This document shows, in pieces, positions 27,200-34,862 of a stretch of DNA of 51,927 nucleotides; the stretch's first letter is position 1, and each line of letters opens with the position of its first letter. The stretch comes from Plastoroseomonas arctica (GTDB lineage: Bacteria; Pseudomonadota; Alphaproteobacteria; Acetobacterales; Acetobacteraceae), in NCBI RefSeq assembly GCF_018128965.1, contig NZ_JAAEDH010000028.1, forward strand, positions 1 through 51,927. Reading direction: 5' to 3'. A program made the position numbers and the translations under genes. Below the pieces are notes generated by a model. That model saw only the letters and a program-made list of their open reading frames with translations, did not search any database and was not told the origin of the DNA.

Positions 27200-28003
27200 T
27201 TAGCGGCCCTCAAAGCTGGGCGCGCGCTTTTCCAACATGGCGGCGACGGCCTCGCGATGGTCACGTGTGTCATGCGCCAGCGCCTGGAAGGCGGCCGACA
27301 TTTCCAGCAGCGTCGAGAGGCGCAGATGTTGCCCCTCGCGCAGCAGACGCTTGGTGAGGCGCACCGCCTGCGGCGGGTTGGCCGCAATCTTTTCCGCCAG
27401 CGCGCGCGCCGTCGGCAGCAGGTCATCCGGTGCCACCACGCGCGAAACCAGCCCGCAGGCCAGCGCCTCGGCGGCGTTGATCGCCTCGCCGGTCAGCGAC
27501 ATCTCTAGCGCCTTCGACATGCCCACCACGCGCGGCAGCAGAAAGGCGCCGCCATCGCCTGGCACGATGCCGACCTTCACGAAACTCTCGGCAAAGATGG
27601 CCTTCTCGCTGGCGATGCGGATGTCGCACATGCAGGCGAGGTCAAGCCCCGCGCCGATGGCCGGCCCGTTCATCGCGGCGATGGTGGGGATGTCCAACTC
27701 ATACAGCGCGAGCGGGATGCGCTGGATCCCGCGCCGGTAGCTCTCGCGCATCTCCGCCGCCGTGTCGCCCTGCGTGATGCCGGTGCGGTCGCGCATGCCC
27801 TTGAGGTCGCCGCCGGCGCAGAAGGACGTGCCCGCACCGGTGAGGATGATGCAGCGCACCGTGTCGTCGCGCCGCAGGGCTTCGACGGCATCGACCACCT
27901 CGTCGCATTCGCCGCGCGTCGAGATGGCGTTGCGCTTTTCCGGCCGGTTTAGGGTGAGGGTGACGATGCCACCCTCGCGCTCGCTGATGATGAAGCCAGT
28001 CAT
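27200..28003 (-). CDS. Crotonase-family protein (enoyl-CoA hydratase/isomerase)
   Basis: A 267-aa crotonase. Oxyanion-hole segments are FCAGGDLKGM and the GPAIGAGLDLACMCD region. The two catalytic glutamates of classical enoyl-CoA hydratase are absent: the first position is Asp (GAGLD) and the second is not acidic (FAESFVKVG). The following IVPGDGGAFLLPRVVG resembles PaaG-type isomerases more than hydratases. Overlaps the upstream acyl-CoA dehydrogenase by 4 bp. Reaction uncertain; isomerase or another CoA-ester chemistry is as likely as hydration. Confidence 0.9.
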   Translation of the reverse strand: MTGFIISEREGGIVTLTLNRPEKRNAISTRGECDEVVDAVEALRRDDTVRCIILTGAGTSFCAGGDLKGMRDRTGITQGDTAAEMRESYRRGIQRIPLALYELDIPTIAAMNGPAIGAGLDLACMCDIRIASEKAIFAESFVKVGIVPGDGGAFLLPRVVGMSKALEMSLTGEAINAAEALACGLVSRVVAPDDLLPTARALAEKIAANPPQAVRLTKRLLREGQHLRLSTLLEMSAAFQALAHDTRDHREAVAAMLEKRAPSFEGR

Positions 28004-28998
28004 GGAGCAATCCCCTCGTCGCGCGCGGTGATGTCGGGCCAGAGTGCCGCGCCGCCGCGCGCCTGGGCTTCGGCGCCGATGCGCTGCGCCCAGAAGCGCT
28101 CGGTGCCGCCCTCCTCGCGCCAGGACCAGAGGCGGCGGGTGAAGTGATGCAGGCTGTGATCCTCGGTGATGCCGATGGCAGCAAAAACCTGATGCGCGAT
28201 GGCGGCACATTTGCCCGCGGCCTCGCCGGCGATGATCTTCGCGCAGCCGATCTCGAACGCCGCGCCCGCCAGGCCGCGTTTGTCGGCCGCGCGTGCAGCG
28301 GAGCGTGCCGCAACGGAGGCGCAGGCGCTCTCCTCGGCGAACTCCGCGAGCTGCTGCTGGATGGCCTGGAAGCGTCCGATAGGGCGGCCGAACTGCACGC
28401 GGGTATTGGCGTAGTCCACGGCGAGGGCGAGGATCGCGCCGAGCGCGCCGGCGATCTGCGCAGCGCGGATCAACGCCGTGAGGCTGCGCGCCGACCCATC
28501 GCCGAAGGATTCGGGCAGGGTGACTTCGGCGAGCGTCGTCGCATGTTCGATCACGTCGCGTGGCTCGCCCGAGATGCTGGCGCGGCCATTTGCAATGCCG
28601 CCGGCCAAGATGTGCAGGCGGCGCCCATGGACCGTGGCGACGCGCGTCGCGAAGGCGCCCCAGGGGACCGTGCCGCCGGCGGCTGCGAAGGTCAGCACGC
28701 CATCCTCCGGCACTTCGAGCCCACTCGCGGCGAAGAGCATCGCGGCGACCATGTCCTCGGCCAGCGGCACCGGCGCGCCGTGATGGCCGAGTGCCATGAA
28801 CAGCTCGGCGGCGGTCTCCAGTCCCAGCCCGGCGCCGCCCTGGTCCTCCGGCACCAGGGCGAGTCGCAGCCCCATCGGCGCCAGCGCATCCCAGGCCTGC
28901 CTGGGGAAGCGCCGCGCTTCGACCTCGCGCATCGTGGCCGCGTCGCAGTGTTCGGCGAGCGCGCGCGTCACCTGATCGACAAGCATGGTGTCGCTCAT
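28000..28998 (-). CDS. Acyl-CoA dehydrogenase-like protein (short subunit)
   Basis: A 332-aa flavoprotein-family member, shorter than typical 380-400 aa acyl-CoA dehydrogenases. The N-terminal helical domain is present (LALVPEDQGGAGLGLE), the beta domain is reduced, and the C-terminal helical domain is complete (VQFGRPIGRFQAIQQQLAE; GITEDHSLHHFTRRLW). It resembles the partner subunit of heteromeric acyl-CoA dehydrogenases such as mycobacterial FadE pairs. It overlaps the full-length dehydrogenase gene next to it by 4 bp, supporting a complex of the two. The C-terminal catalytic Glu region is not recognisable. Confidence 0.9.
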   Translation of the reverse strand: MSDTMLVDQVTRALAEHCDAATMREVEARRFPRQAWDALAPMGLRLALVPEDQGGAGLGLETAAELFMALGHHGAPVPLAEDMVAAMLFAASGLEVPEDGVLTFAAAGGTVPWGAFATRVATVHGRRLHILAGGIANGRASISGEPRDVIEHATTLAEVTLPESFGDGSARSLTALIRAAQIAGALGAILALAVDYANTRVQFGRPIGRFQAIQQQLAEFAEESACASVAARSAARAADKRGLAGAAFEIGCAKIIAGEAAGKCAAIAHQVFAAIGITEDHSLHHFTRRLWSWREEGGTERFWAQRIGAEAQARGGAALWPDITARDEGIAP

Positions 28999-30134
28999 CG
29001 CAGGCCGAGCTCCTTGGCGATGATTCCGCGCATGATCTCGCGCGTGCCGCCGCGCAGGCTGAAGGTTGGCGCCACTTGCGTGAGGTAGGCGTGCATGCGG
29101 CGCACTTCCTCGGGCATCGTGTCCATGTCGGCCATGCGGCGGAGGTTGCCCGGAAGCGCCTGCTCGTAGCTGTTGCCGAGGTCCTTCACGAGGGCCGCCT
29201 GGCGCACCGGATCCTCGCCATCCTCCAGCATCCCCGCGATGGACAGCGACATCCGACGCAGCGCCCACAGCCGCGCGACCTCACGCCCCAGCGGCTCCGC
29301 GGCGGCGGGGTCGTCGCGCAGGGCCGTCACACTCTCGGCGAGCAGCGGATAGGAGGAGAGAATGCGATCCGGCCCGCTGCGCTCGAAGGCCAGCTCGCTC
29401 GTCGCCTGCGCCCAGCCAGCGCCTTCCTGGCCGATCAGAGCATCCTCGGGCAGGCGCACATCATCGAAGGTGATCTCGTTGAACGCTTCCTCACCGGTGA
29501 GGTCGCGGATCGGGCGGATGGTGATGCCCGAGGCGCGCAGATCGACCAGCACCTGCGACAGTCCCTGGTGCCGCGCGCCCTTCTCCGGCGCGGGCGAGGT
29601 GCGCACCAGCGCGATCATGTAGTCGCAGAGATGCCCGAAGGTGGTCCAGAGTTTGCGCCCATTGAGCACCCACCCACCGGGCACACGCTCCGCCCGCGTG
29701 CGCAGGCTCGCGAGATCGCTCCCGGAATCAGGCTCCGACAATCCGATGCAGAAGGCGAGTTCGCCGCGCGCGATGCCAGGCAGCAGCGTGCGCCGCTGCT
29801 CCTCGGTGCCCAGGCGCAGGATCAGCGGGCCGGATTGTCGGTCGCCGATCCAATGCGCGCCGGCGGGCGCACCAGCGGCGAGCAGTTCCTCGAGCACGAT
29901 CAGGCGCTCCATCGCGCTGCGGTCATGGCCGCCGTAATCGCGCGACCAGCCCATGCCGATCCACCCCTCGCGCCCGACGGCGAGGGAAAATTCGCGGGAG
30001 AAGCCCATCCAGGATCGCGCACGGATTTCGGGTGTCCAGTCGCGCCCGGCCTCGCGCAGGAAATCGCGCAGGCGGGCGCGCAGCGCGGCGGCCGGTGGCG
30101 GGTCGCGCAACGGGAAGCGAAGCCCCTCCATCAC
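28995..30134 (-). CDS. Acyl-CoA dehydrogenase
   Basis: A 379-aa acyl-CoA dehydrogenase. FAD/substrate segments are AFCIGLSEPDSGSDLASL in the beta domain and LNGRKLWTTFGHLCDY. The C-terminus has TFSLRGGTREIMRGIIAKEL, as in FadE proteins acting on branched or polycyclic acyl-CoA. The start is GTG at 30134 overlapping the CoA-transferase stop, or the adjacent ATG at 30131. With the short dehydrogenase downstream it probably forms a heteromer. Confidence 0.93.
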   Translation of the reverse strand: MMEGLRFPLRDPPPAAALRARLRDFLREAGRDWTPEIRARSWMGFSREFSLAVGREGWIGMGWSRDYGGHDRSAMERLIVLEELLAAGAPAGAHWIGDRQSGPLILRLGTEEQRRTLLPGIARGELAFCIGLSEPDSGSDLASLRTRAERVPGGWVLNGRKLWTTFGHLCDYMIALVRTSPAPEKGARHQGLSQVLVDLRASGITIRPIRDLTGEEAFNEITFDDVRLPEDALIGQEGAGWAQATSELAFERSGPDRILSSYPLLAESVTALRDDPAAAEPLGREVARLWALRRMSLSIAGMLEDGEDPVRQAALVKDLGNSYEQALPGNLRRMADMDTMPEEVRRMHAYLTQVAPTFSLRGGTREIMRGIIAKELGLR

Positions 30135-31339
30135 ACCAGCTCCGCGGCACGCGCGGCCGCGATCTCCGCGGCATCCATGCCGGCGAGCTGGGTGAGGATG
30201 GCATCGGAGTGCTCGCCGGGCGCGGGAATGCCGTGGCGATATCTAATCGGCGTGACCGACAGATGCAGCGGGCTGGCGGCAACGCGCACCTTGCCCGCCT
30301 GATGGTGCGGCACCTCGACGATCATGCCGCGCTCAAGGATGTGCGGGTCGTTGGCGATGTCCTCGGGCGTGTTGATCGGGCCGGAGGTGATCTTGGCGTC
30401 GCGCAGCACGGCCAGCCATTCGACGCGGGTGCGCGTGACCAACACGTCGCGCATCATCGCCAGCACCTCGGCGCGATTGGCGACCCGGTCGCGATTGCGC
30501 TTGAAGCGCGGATCCTCAGCCCATTCCGGATGGCCGAGCGCGGCCGCGAGGCGGATGAACTCGCGGTCGTTCAGCACGCCAATCACGAATTTCGCGTCGG
30601 AGCCATTGAACACGCCATAAGGCACCGCGACAGAGGCATCGTTGCCGGTACGCTGCACGCGGAAGCCCGCATTCAGCCAGGCGGAGAGCGGGTGCTGCAA
30701 CAGCGACGTCATCGTCTCGAACAGGTTCACGTCGATGGCCTGGCCCTGCCCGGTCGCGTCGCGGTGCCGGATCGCCGCGAGGATGGCAATGGTCGCGGAT
30801 TGCCCGGTGAACATGTCCGCGATCGGGATGCTGACGCGCATCGGGCCACCGCCGGGCACGCCATCGGGCTCCCCGGTCGTGGCCATGACGCCGGCCATCG
30901 CCTGGGCCACAAAATCGTAGCCGGAGCGGTCGGCATAAGGCCCCGTCTGGCCGAAGCCGGTGACCGAGCAATAGATCAGCCGCGGATTGACGGCGAGCAG
31001 GTCGTCGGCACCCAGGCCATAGCGCGCCAGGGTGCCGGTGCGGAAATTCTCGATGAGGATGTCGGCCTTGGCGACCATGCGCTTGAGGATGGCCGCACCC
31101 TCCGGCCGGGCGAAATCGAGCGAGAGCGAGCGCTTGTTGCGATTGAGCGCGACGAAATAGGTGCTGTCCTCGCCGCCCGTGACGAAGGGCGGACCCAGCG
31201 CGCGGAGATCATCGCCATCGCCGCGCCGCTCGATCTTGATGACGTCCGCGCCGAGGTCGCCCAGGGTCATCGCCGCGAGCGGCCCCGCGACCACGCGGGT
31301 GAGATCGAGCACAACCAGCCCGTCGAGCGCCGAAGCCAT
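30131..31339 (-). CDS. CoA-transferase family III (CaiB/BaiF)
   Basis: A 402-aa class III CoA-transferase that moves CoA from an acyl-CoA donor to a carboxylic acid. Family hallmarks: LDGLVVLDLTRVVAGPLA at the N-terminus, IENFRTGTLARYGLG, and RSGYDFVAQAMAGVM with the catalytic Asp in GYD. It is first in the operon and presumably activates the substrate that the dehydrogenases, crotonase and SDR then process. Substrate identity is open. Confidence 0.95.
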   Translation of the reverse strand: MASALDGLVVLDLTRVVAGPLAAMTLGDLGADVIKIERRGDGDDLRALGPPFVTGGEDSTYFVALNRNKRSLSLDFARPEGAAILKRMVAKADILIENFRTGTLARYGLGADDLLAVNPRLIYCSVTGFGQTGPYADRSGYDFVAQAMAGVMATTGEPDGVPGGGPMRVSIPIADMFTGQSATIAILAAIRHRDATGQGQAIDVNLFETMTSLLQHPLSAWLNAGFRVQRTGNDASVAVPYGVFNGSDAKFVIGVLNDREFIRLAAALGHPEWAEDPRFKRNRDRVANRAEVLAMMRDVLVTRTRVEWLAVLRDAKITSGPINTPEDIANDPHILERGMIVEVPHHQAGKVRVAASPLHLSVTPIRYRHGIPAPGEHSDAILTQLAGMDAAEIAAARAAELV

Positions 31340-31401
31340 GCGTTGTTCTCCCTAAGGCGAACATTCTGGCGCGCTTCGACGGGGCTGGATAGGCGGACCC
31401 T

Positions 31402-32793
31402 TCAGGACTGGCCCTTGAACCAGGCCCCGCGCCCGATCGCCAGGGCGAGCGTCACGCCGTACACGACCATTGCCGCCGCAAGGGCCACGAAGACCCAGCT
31501 CAGCGACCCTGTCAGGCGCAGCGCGAACCAGCCTCCCAGCACCGCGATCAGCATGCGCAGCACGGAGGTGAGCAGGGGCCAGAACAGGCGCCCGGCCCCC
31601 TGAGAGGCGAAGTAGAGCGCCAGCCCGAGGCCGAAGAAGCCATAGGTCGGACCGACGCGGCGCAGATAGTCAGCGCCGACGCGCAGCATGGTGGGATCAT
31701 TGCCGAACAGGCGCAGCCAGGCCTCGGGCCAGATCGCGGCCGCGACCCCGATCGCCTCGCAGATGCCGAAGGCGAGCGCCCCGCCGAGCATGGCGACCCG
31801 CAGCGCACGGGCGCGCTGCCCCGCGCCGACGTTGGTGCCGACGAGGGCGACCAGCGGCGAGCCGAGCCCGAAGACCAGCGGCACCAGCAGGTATTCCAGG
31901 CGGCTGCCGACACCGTAGCCGGCGACGCCCTCGGTGCCGCTCGCGGTCGCGACGAGGGCGGTGGTCAGCGCCACCGTCAGTGTCGTCTGCAACGTGTTGA
32001 TTGAGGCAACGGCGCCGACCCCGAGGATATCGGCGAACATCCGCCACCGCAGCTTCGACAGCCGCAGTCGCGCGATGCTGCGCCCCGACAGCACAGCCCA
32101 GGCGAGCACCACCGCGGTCAGCGCCGTGCCGGCGATGACGGCATAGCCGGCGCCGGCGATGCCGAAGGCCGGCACCGGGCCCCAGCCATAGATCAGCAGC
32201 GGCGAGAGCGGCACGAGAAGGGCCACGCCCGCGATCACCGCCGCTGAAGGCAGCGCCATGTTGCCGCCGCCGCGCAGCACGCTCGCCAGCGCATTGCCGA
32301 TCCAGAGCAGCAGGCCGCCGGCGAAGACGACATCCGAATAGCGAACCGCCGCTTCGAGTGCCGCGCCCTCACCCCCCATGGCGACGTAGATCGAGCGCCC
32401 GAACCCGATGAACAGCGCGGCGAAGCCGAGGCCGAGCAGGCCGTTGATGATCAGCGCGTGCAGCACCAGGGCATCCGCATCCGCCTGGCGTCGCCCACCG
32501 AGCGCGCGCGCGATCGCGGAGGCGATACCGCCGCCCATCGCGCCGGCCGAGATCATGGTCATCATCATGTAGCCGGGGAACACGATGGCGATGCCCGCCA
32601 GGGCGTCCGGGCCGAGATGGGAGACCCACCAGGTCTCGATCAGCCCCACCGAAGCCTGGGCGAGCATGACCAGCATGTTCGGCCAGGCGAGGCGCAGCAA
32701 GGTTGTCAGGATGGGTCCGTTCAGCAGCAGCCGCGTGCGCGGGTTGACGGCGACCGAAGCGGTGGGCGCGGCGTCAAGGGCGGCGGCGCTCAT
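31402..32793 (-). CDS. MATE-family efflux transporter
   Basis: A 463-aa inner-membrane multidrug/toxin exporter driven by Na+ or H+, with about twelve hydrophobic helices in two repeats. MATE signatures include LAWPNMLVMLAQASVGLIET at the start of repeat 1, GRRQADADALVLHALI, and GTEGVAGYGVGSRLEYL with PLVALVGTNVGAG in repeat 2. Transcribed divergently from a TetR regulator gene; the 224-bp gap carries overlapping promoters, so repression by that TetR is likely. Confidence 0.94.
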   Translation of the reverse strand: MSAAALDAAPTASVAVNPRTRLLLNGPILTTLLRLAWPNMLVMLAQASVGLIETWWVSHLGPDALAGIAIVFPGYMMMTMISAGAMGGGIASAIARALGGRRQADADALVLHALIINGLLGLGFAALFIGFGRSIYVAMGGEGAALEAAVRYSDVVFAGGLLLWIGNALASVLRGGGNMALPSAAVIAGVALLVPLSPLLIYGWGPVPAFGIAGAGYAVIAGTALTAVVLAWAVLSGRSIARLRLSKLRWRMFADILGVGAVASINTLQTTLTVALTTALVATASGTEGVAGYGVGSRLEYLLVPLVFGLGSPLVALVGTNVGAGQRARALRVAMLGGALAFGICEAIGVAAAIWPEAWLRLFGNDPTMLRVGADYLRRVGPTYGFFGLGLALYFASQGAGRLFWPLLTSVLRMLIAVLGGWFALRLTGSLSWVFVALAAAMVVYGVTLALAIGRGAWFKGQS

Positions 32794-32948
32794 GCCGCGC
32801 GCTCCGGGCGGGCAAGGCGAAGCGCCGTCGCGCGCGAACGGCTGCAGCGATCAGTGGTGACGGTGCCGAAGCCGGCGCAGGTGAGCGCGGTTGTTTTGGG
32901 CATGCGAACCTCGGGCGATGGGAGGCCGTTTGATTACGGTCGCCATGA

Positions 32949-32978
32949 TTGACTTTAGATTGCGGACGCCACTAATAT
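32949..32978 (+). promoter_or_regulatory. Sigma-70-like promoter for the tetR gene
   Basis: TTGACT (32949-32954), an 18-bp spacer, then TAATAT (32973-32978). Transcription would start near 32985, leaving a leader of about 33 nt before the tetR ATG. Both hexamers match the consensus in 5 of 6 bases and stand out in this GC-rich sequence. Confidence 0.7.
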
Positions 32979-32984
32979 TGTCAA
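32954..32984 (-). promoter_or_regulatory. Overlapping divergent promoter toward the MATE gene
   Basis: On the minus strand TTGACA (32984-32979), a 19-bp spacer and TCTAAA (32959-32954). The -35 is a perfect consensus; the -10 is weaker. It overlaps the tetR promoter almost completely. An imperfect inverted repeat (TTGACTTTAG against TTGACAATATTAG on the other strand) spans the region and could be the TetR operator. Confidence 0.55.
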
Positions 32985-33017
32985 GCGGGAAAACACGACC
33001 GCGAATGGGGTTGAGCG

Positions 33018-33575
33018 ATGAGGGTTTCGAAGCAGCAGGCCGCGGCCAACCGCGAGCGCATCCTCGACGAAGCGGCGCGGCTGTTCCGCGAACGCGGGCT
33101 CGCCGGCGTGGGCGTGGATGCCCTAGCCGCGGCGGCGGGGATGACCCATGGCAGCCTGTACAGCCAGTTCGGTTCGAAGGAGCGCCTGGCGGGCGAGGCG
33201 ATGCGCCATGCCCTGGCCGGCAGCGCGGCGCGCAGCGATCAGGCAGCCGATCTCCAGGCTTATGCCGAGAGCTATCTCTCCACGCGCCACCGCGATGCGC
33301 CAGGCAGCGGCTGCGTACTGGCGACGCTCGCTGCCGAAGCGGCACGCCAGGATGGGGCTGTGCGCGAAAGCGTCACCGCCGGCGTGCGGCGCATGGCGTC
33401 ACGGATCGCGGGGTTGCTCGCAAAACGCCGAGCCGGCGATGAGGCGGCGGCCCTTGGCGTCGCGGCGACGATGGTGGGCGCGATGGTCCTGGCCCGTGCG
33501 GTGGATGACCCGGCATTGTCCGAGCAGATCCTCGCGGCCGGTCGGGCGGCGGTCGCGCAACGCGCTGCCGACTAG
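33018..33575 (+). CDS. TetR/AcrR-family transcriptional regulator
   Basis: A 185-aa one-component repressor. The N-terminal HTH is clear (ANRERILDEAARLFRERGL, then MTHGSLYSQFGSKERL). The C-terminal ligand domain is helical and resembles the group with GSGCVLATLAAEAARQD. It likely controls the divergent MATE pump and itself. The convergent DUF6285-like gene shares its stop in a CTAG. Whether it also controls the 4-hydroxyacid-type operon cannot be told. Confidence 0.93.
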   Translation: MRVSKQQAAANRERILDEAARLFRERGLAGVGVDALAAAAGMTHGSLYSQFGSKERLAGEAMRHALAGSAARSDQAADLQAYAESYLSTRHRDAPGSGCVLATLAAEAARQDGAVRESVTAGVRRMASRIAGLLAKRRAGDEAAALGVAATMVGAMVLARAVDDPALSEQILAAGRAAVAQRAAD

Positions 33576-33877
33576 TCGTCGCGCAGCGCGCGCGGGTTGG
33601 AGACCGCGCACCGCGCGCGGGCCATGGCGAGGAGGCGGGCGGCGATTTCGTCATGCTGCGGAGTGCCGGGATCGTAGGCGCCGGCCCGGATCAGCGCGGC
33701 GTCGGGCGGCGCCGGCCAGGCTGTCGCGTCGCGCGCGGCGCGGGCGGCGATGGCCATCGCATTGGCGATCATGCGCGCGGCAAAGGCGTGGGAGGCCGGC
33801 AAGGCGGGCAGCAGCTCCGCGAGCAGCAGGGCGCGGGCGGTCTCCAGCAGGTCCGCGGCATCGGGTTGCTCATGCAT
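33572..33877 (-). CDS. DUF6285-like small protein (LvaB-like partner of the kinase)
   Basis: A 101-aa helical, acidic/alanine-rich protein with no signal or membrane segment. Its size, the N-terminal pattern (DAADLLETARALLLAELLPA) and its place directly after an APH-type kinase gene match the DUF6285 family. In the levulinate pathway of Pseudomonas putida the kinase LvaA works together with a similarly small protein, LvaB; I infer an equivalent accessory role. The start ATG at 33877 overlaps the kinase stop by 8 bp, so the two should be made in fixed ratio. Confidence 0.85.
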   Translation of the reverse strand: MHEQPDAADLLETARALLLAELLPALPASHAFAARMIANAMAIAARAARDATAWPAPPDAALIRAGAYDPGTPQHDEIAARLLAMARARCAVSNPRALRDD

Positions 33878-34862
33878 CGCGGGTCTCCACCATGCGAAGG
33901 ATTTCGAGCTCCAGCTCCGGCACGATATGGCCGGTGAGCGCCAGCTCCAGGCTGCGCTCGACACCGGAGATGTGGCGCTCGGCCTGGTCGATGGCGATGG
34001 TCGCCCAGCGGATATGCGCGGCCAGTTCCCACCAGCGCACGCGGGCATCCTCGACCGCGCCATACCCTTCATAGAGTGCCGCGCGCGGGCCGATGCCGCC
34101 GGCCTCCCGCGCGACATTGCCGAAACGCCAGCAGCGCGCGCAGAGCCAGCCGAGATCGGCCGCCGGGTCGCCCCAGCCGGCGAATTCCCAATCGAGCACC
34201 GCGGTGATCCCGCCATCATCCACCATGATGTTGCCGGTGCGGAAGTCATTGTGGGTCAGGCGCGCGGGCACCGGCGGCGGCGCGGTGCGTTCGAGGTGGC
34301 GCAGCCCCCATTCCAGCGCGGGTCGCGGCTCACGCTGGCGATCCAGCGCCTCGCGCTGGGCCGCGATGAAGGCGCGCCCGGCATCCACGGGTGCCGCGCC
34401 AAGAAATGCCAGATCATCACGCGGCGGCGCGATGGAATGGATGCGCGCGAGTTCGCGACCCATCGCCTGGGCCAGTGCGGCGCGTCCGCCACCGAGCGTC
34501 TCGCTTTTCACCACACGGTGTCCGGCGGCCACGCCCGCGACGCGTCGCATGACGAAGAAGGGCGCGCCGGCGATGGCTGGGTCCTCGCACAGGAAGAGAG
34601 GTTCCGGCACCGTCACGCCCGCCGCGCGCGCCGCTCGCAGCAGCGCGTACTCGGCCGCTCGTGGCAGCGAGACCGCGAGGGTTGCGGCATTGTCCGTCCG
34701 CAGCACCCAGGCCTCGGGTGCGCCATGTCGCACCACATCAAGCGCCCAGTTCTGCTGGATGGCGCCGCCCGAAAGCAGCGACGCTGCCTCGATGCGCAGC
34801 GCCGCATCGCCACTCACGCTGCGCAGGTAGCCCTCGACCGCGGCGCGCCGCGCATCATCCAT
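33870..34862 (-). CDS. APH-type phosphotransferase (LvaA / ACAD10-11 kinase-domain-like)
   Basis: A 330-aa kinase of the aminoglycoside-phosphotransferase fold. The catalytic loop is HNDFRTGNIM (204-213) with base Asp206 and Asn211, followed by metal-binding LDWEFAGWGDP (Asp224). An N-terminal lobe with LSGGAIQQNWAL and WVLRTD precedes it. In ACAD10/11 and LvaA this fold phosphorylates the 4-hydroxyl of a 4-hydroxyacyl-CoA. The gene lies between an ACAD10/11-like gene and a small DUF6285-like gene, with 8-bp overlaps at both ends, so this role rather than antibiotic resistance is inferred. Confidence 0.92.
   Translation of the reverse strand: MDDARRAAVEGYLRSVSGDAALRIEAASLLSGGAIQQNWALDVVRHGAPEAWVLRTDNAATLAVSLPRAAEYALLRAARAAGVTVPEPLFLCEDPAIAGAPFFVMRRVAGVAAGHRVVKSETLGGGRAALAQAMGRELARIHSIAPPRDDLAFLGAAPVDAGRAFIAAQREALDRQREPRPALEWGLRHLERTAPPPVPARLTHNDFRTGNIMVDDGGITAVLDWEFAGWGDPAADLGWLCARCWRFGNVAREAGGIGPRAALYEGYGAVEDARVRWWELAAHIRWATIAIDQAERHISGVERSLELALTGHIVPELELEILRMVETRDA

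Noticed and set aside
33870-34862. APH-fold kinase as an aminoglycoside resistance gene
   Set aside because: Its overlaps with an ACAD10/11-like gene and a DUF6285-like gene place it in CoA-ester metabolism, and no other resistance or mobility gene is nearby.
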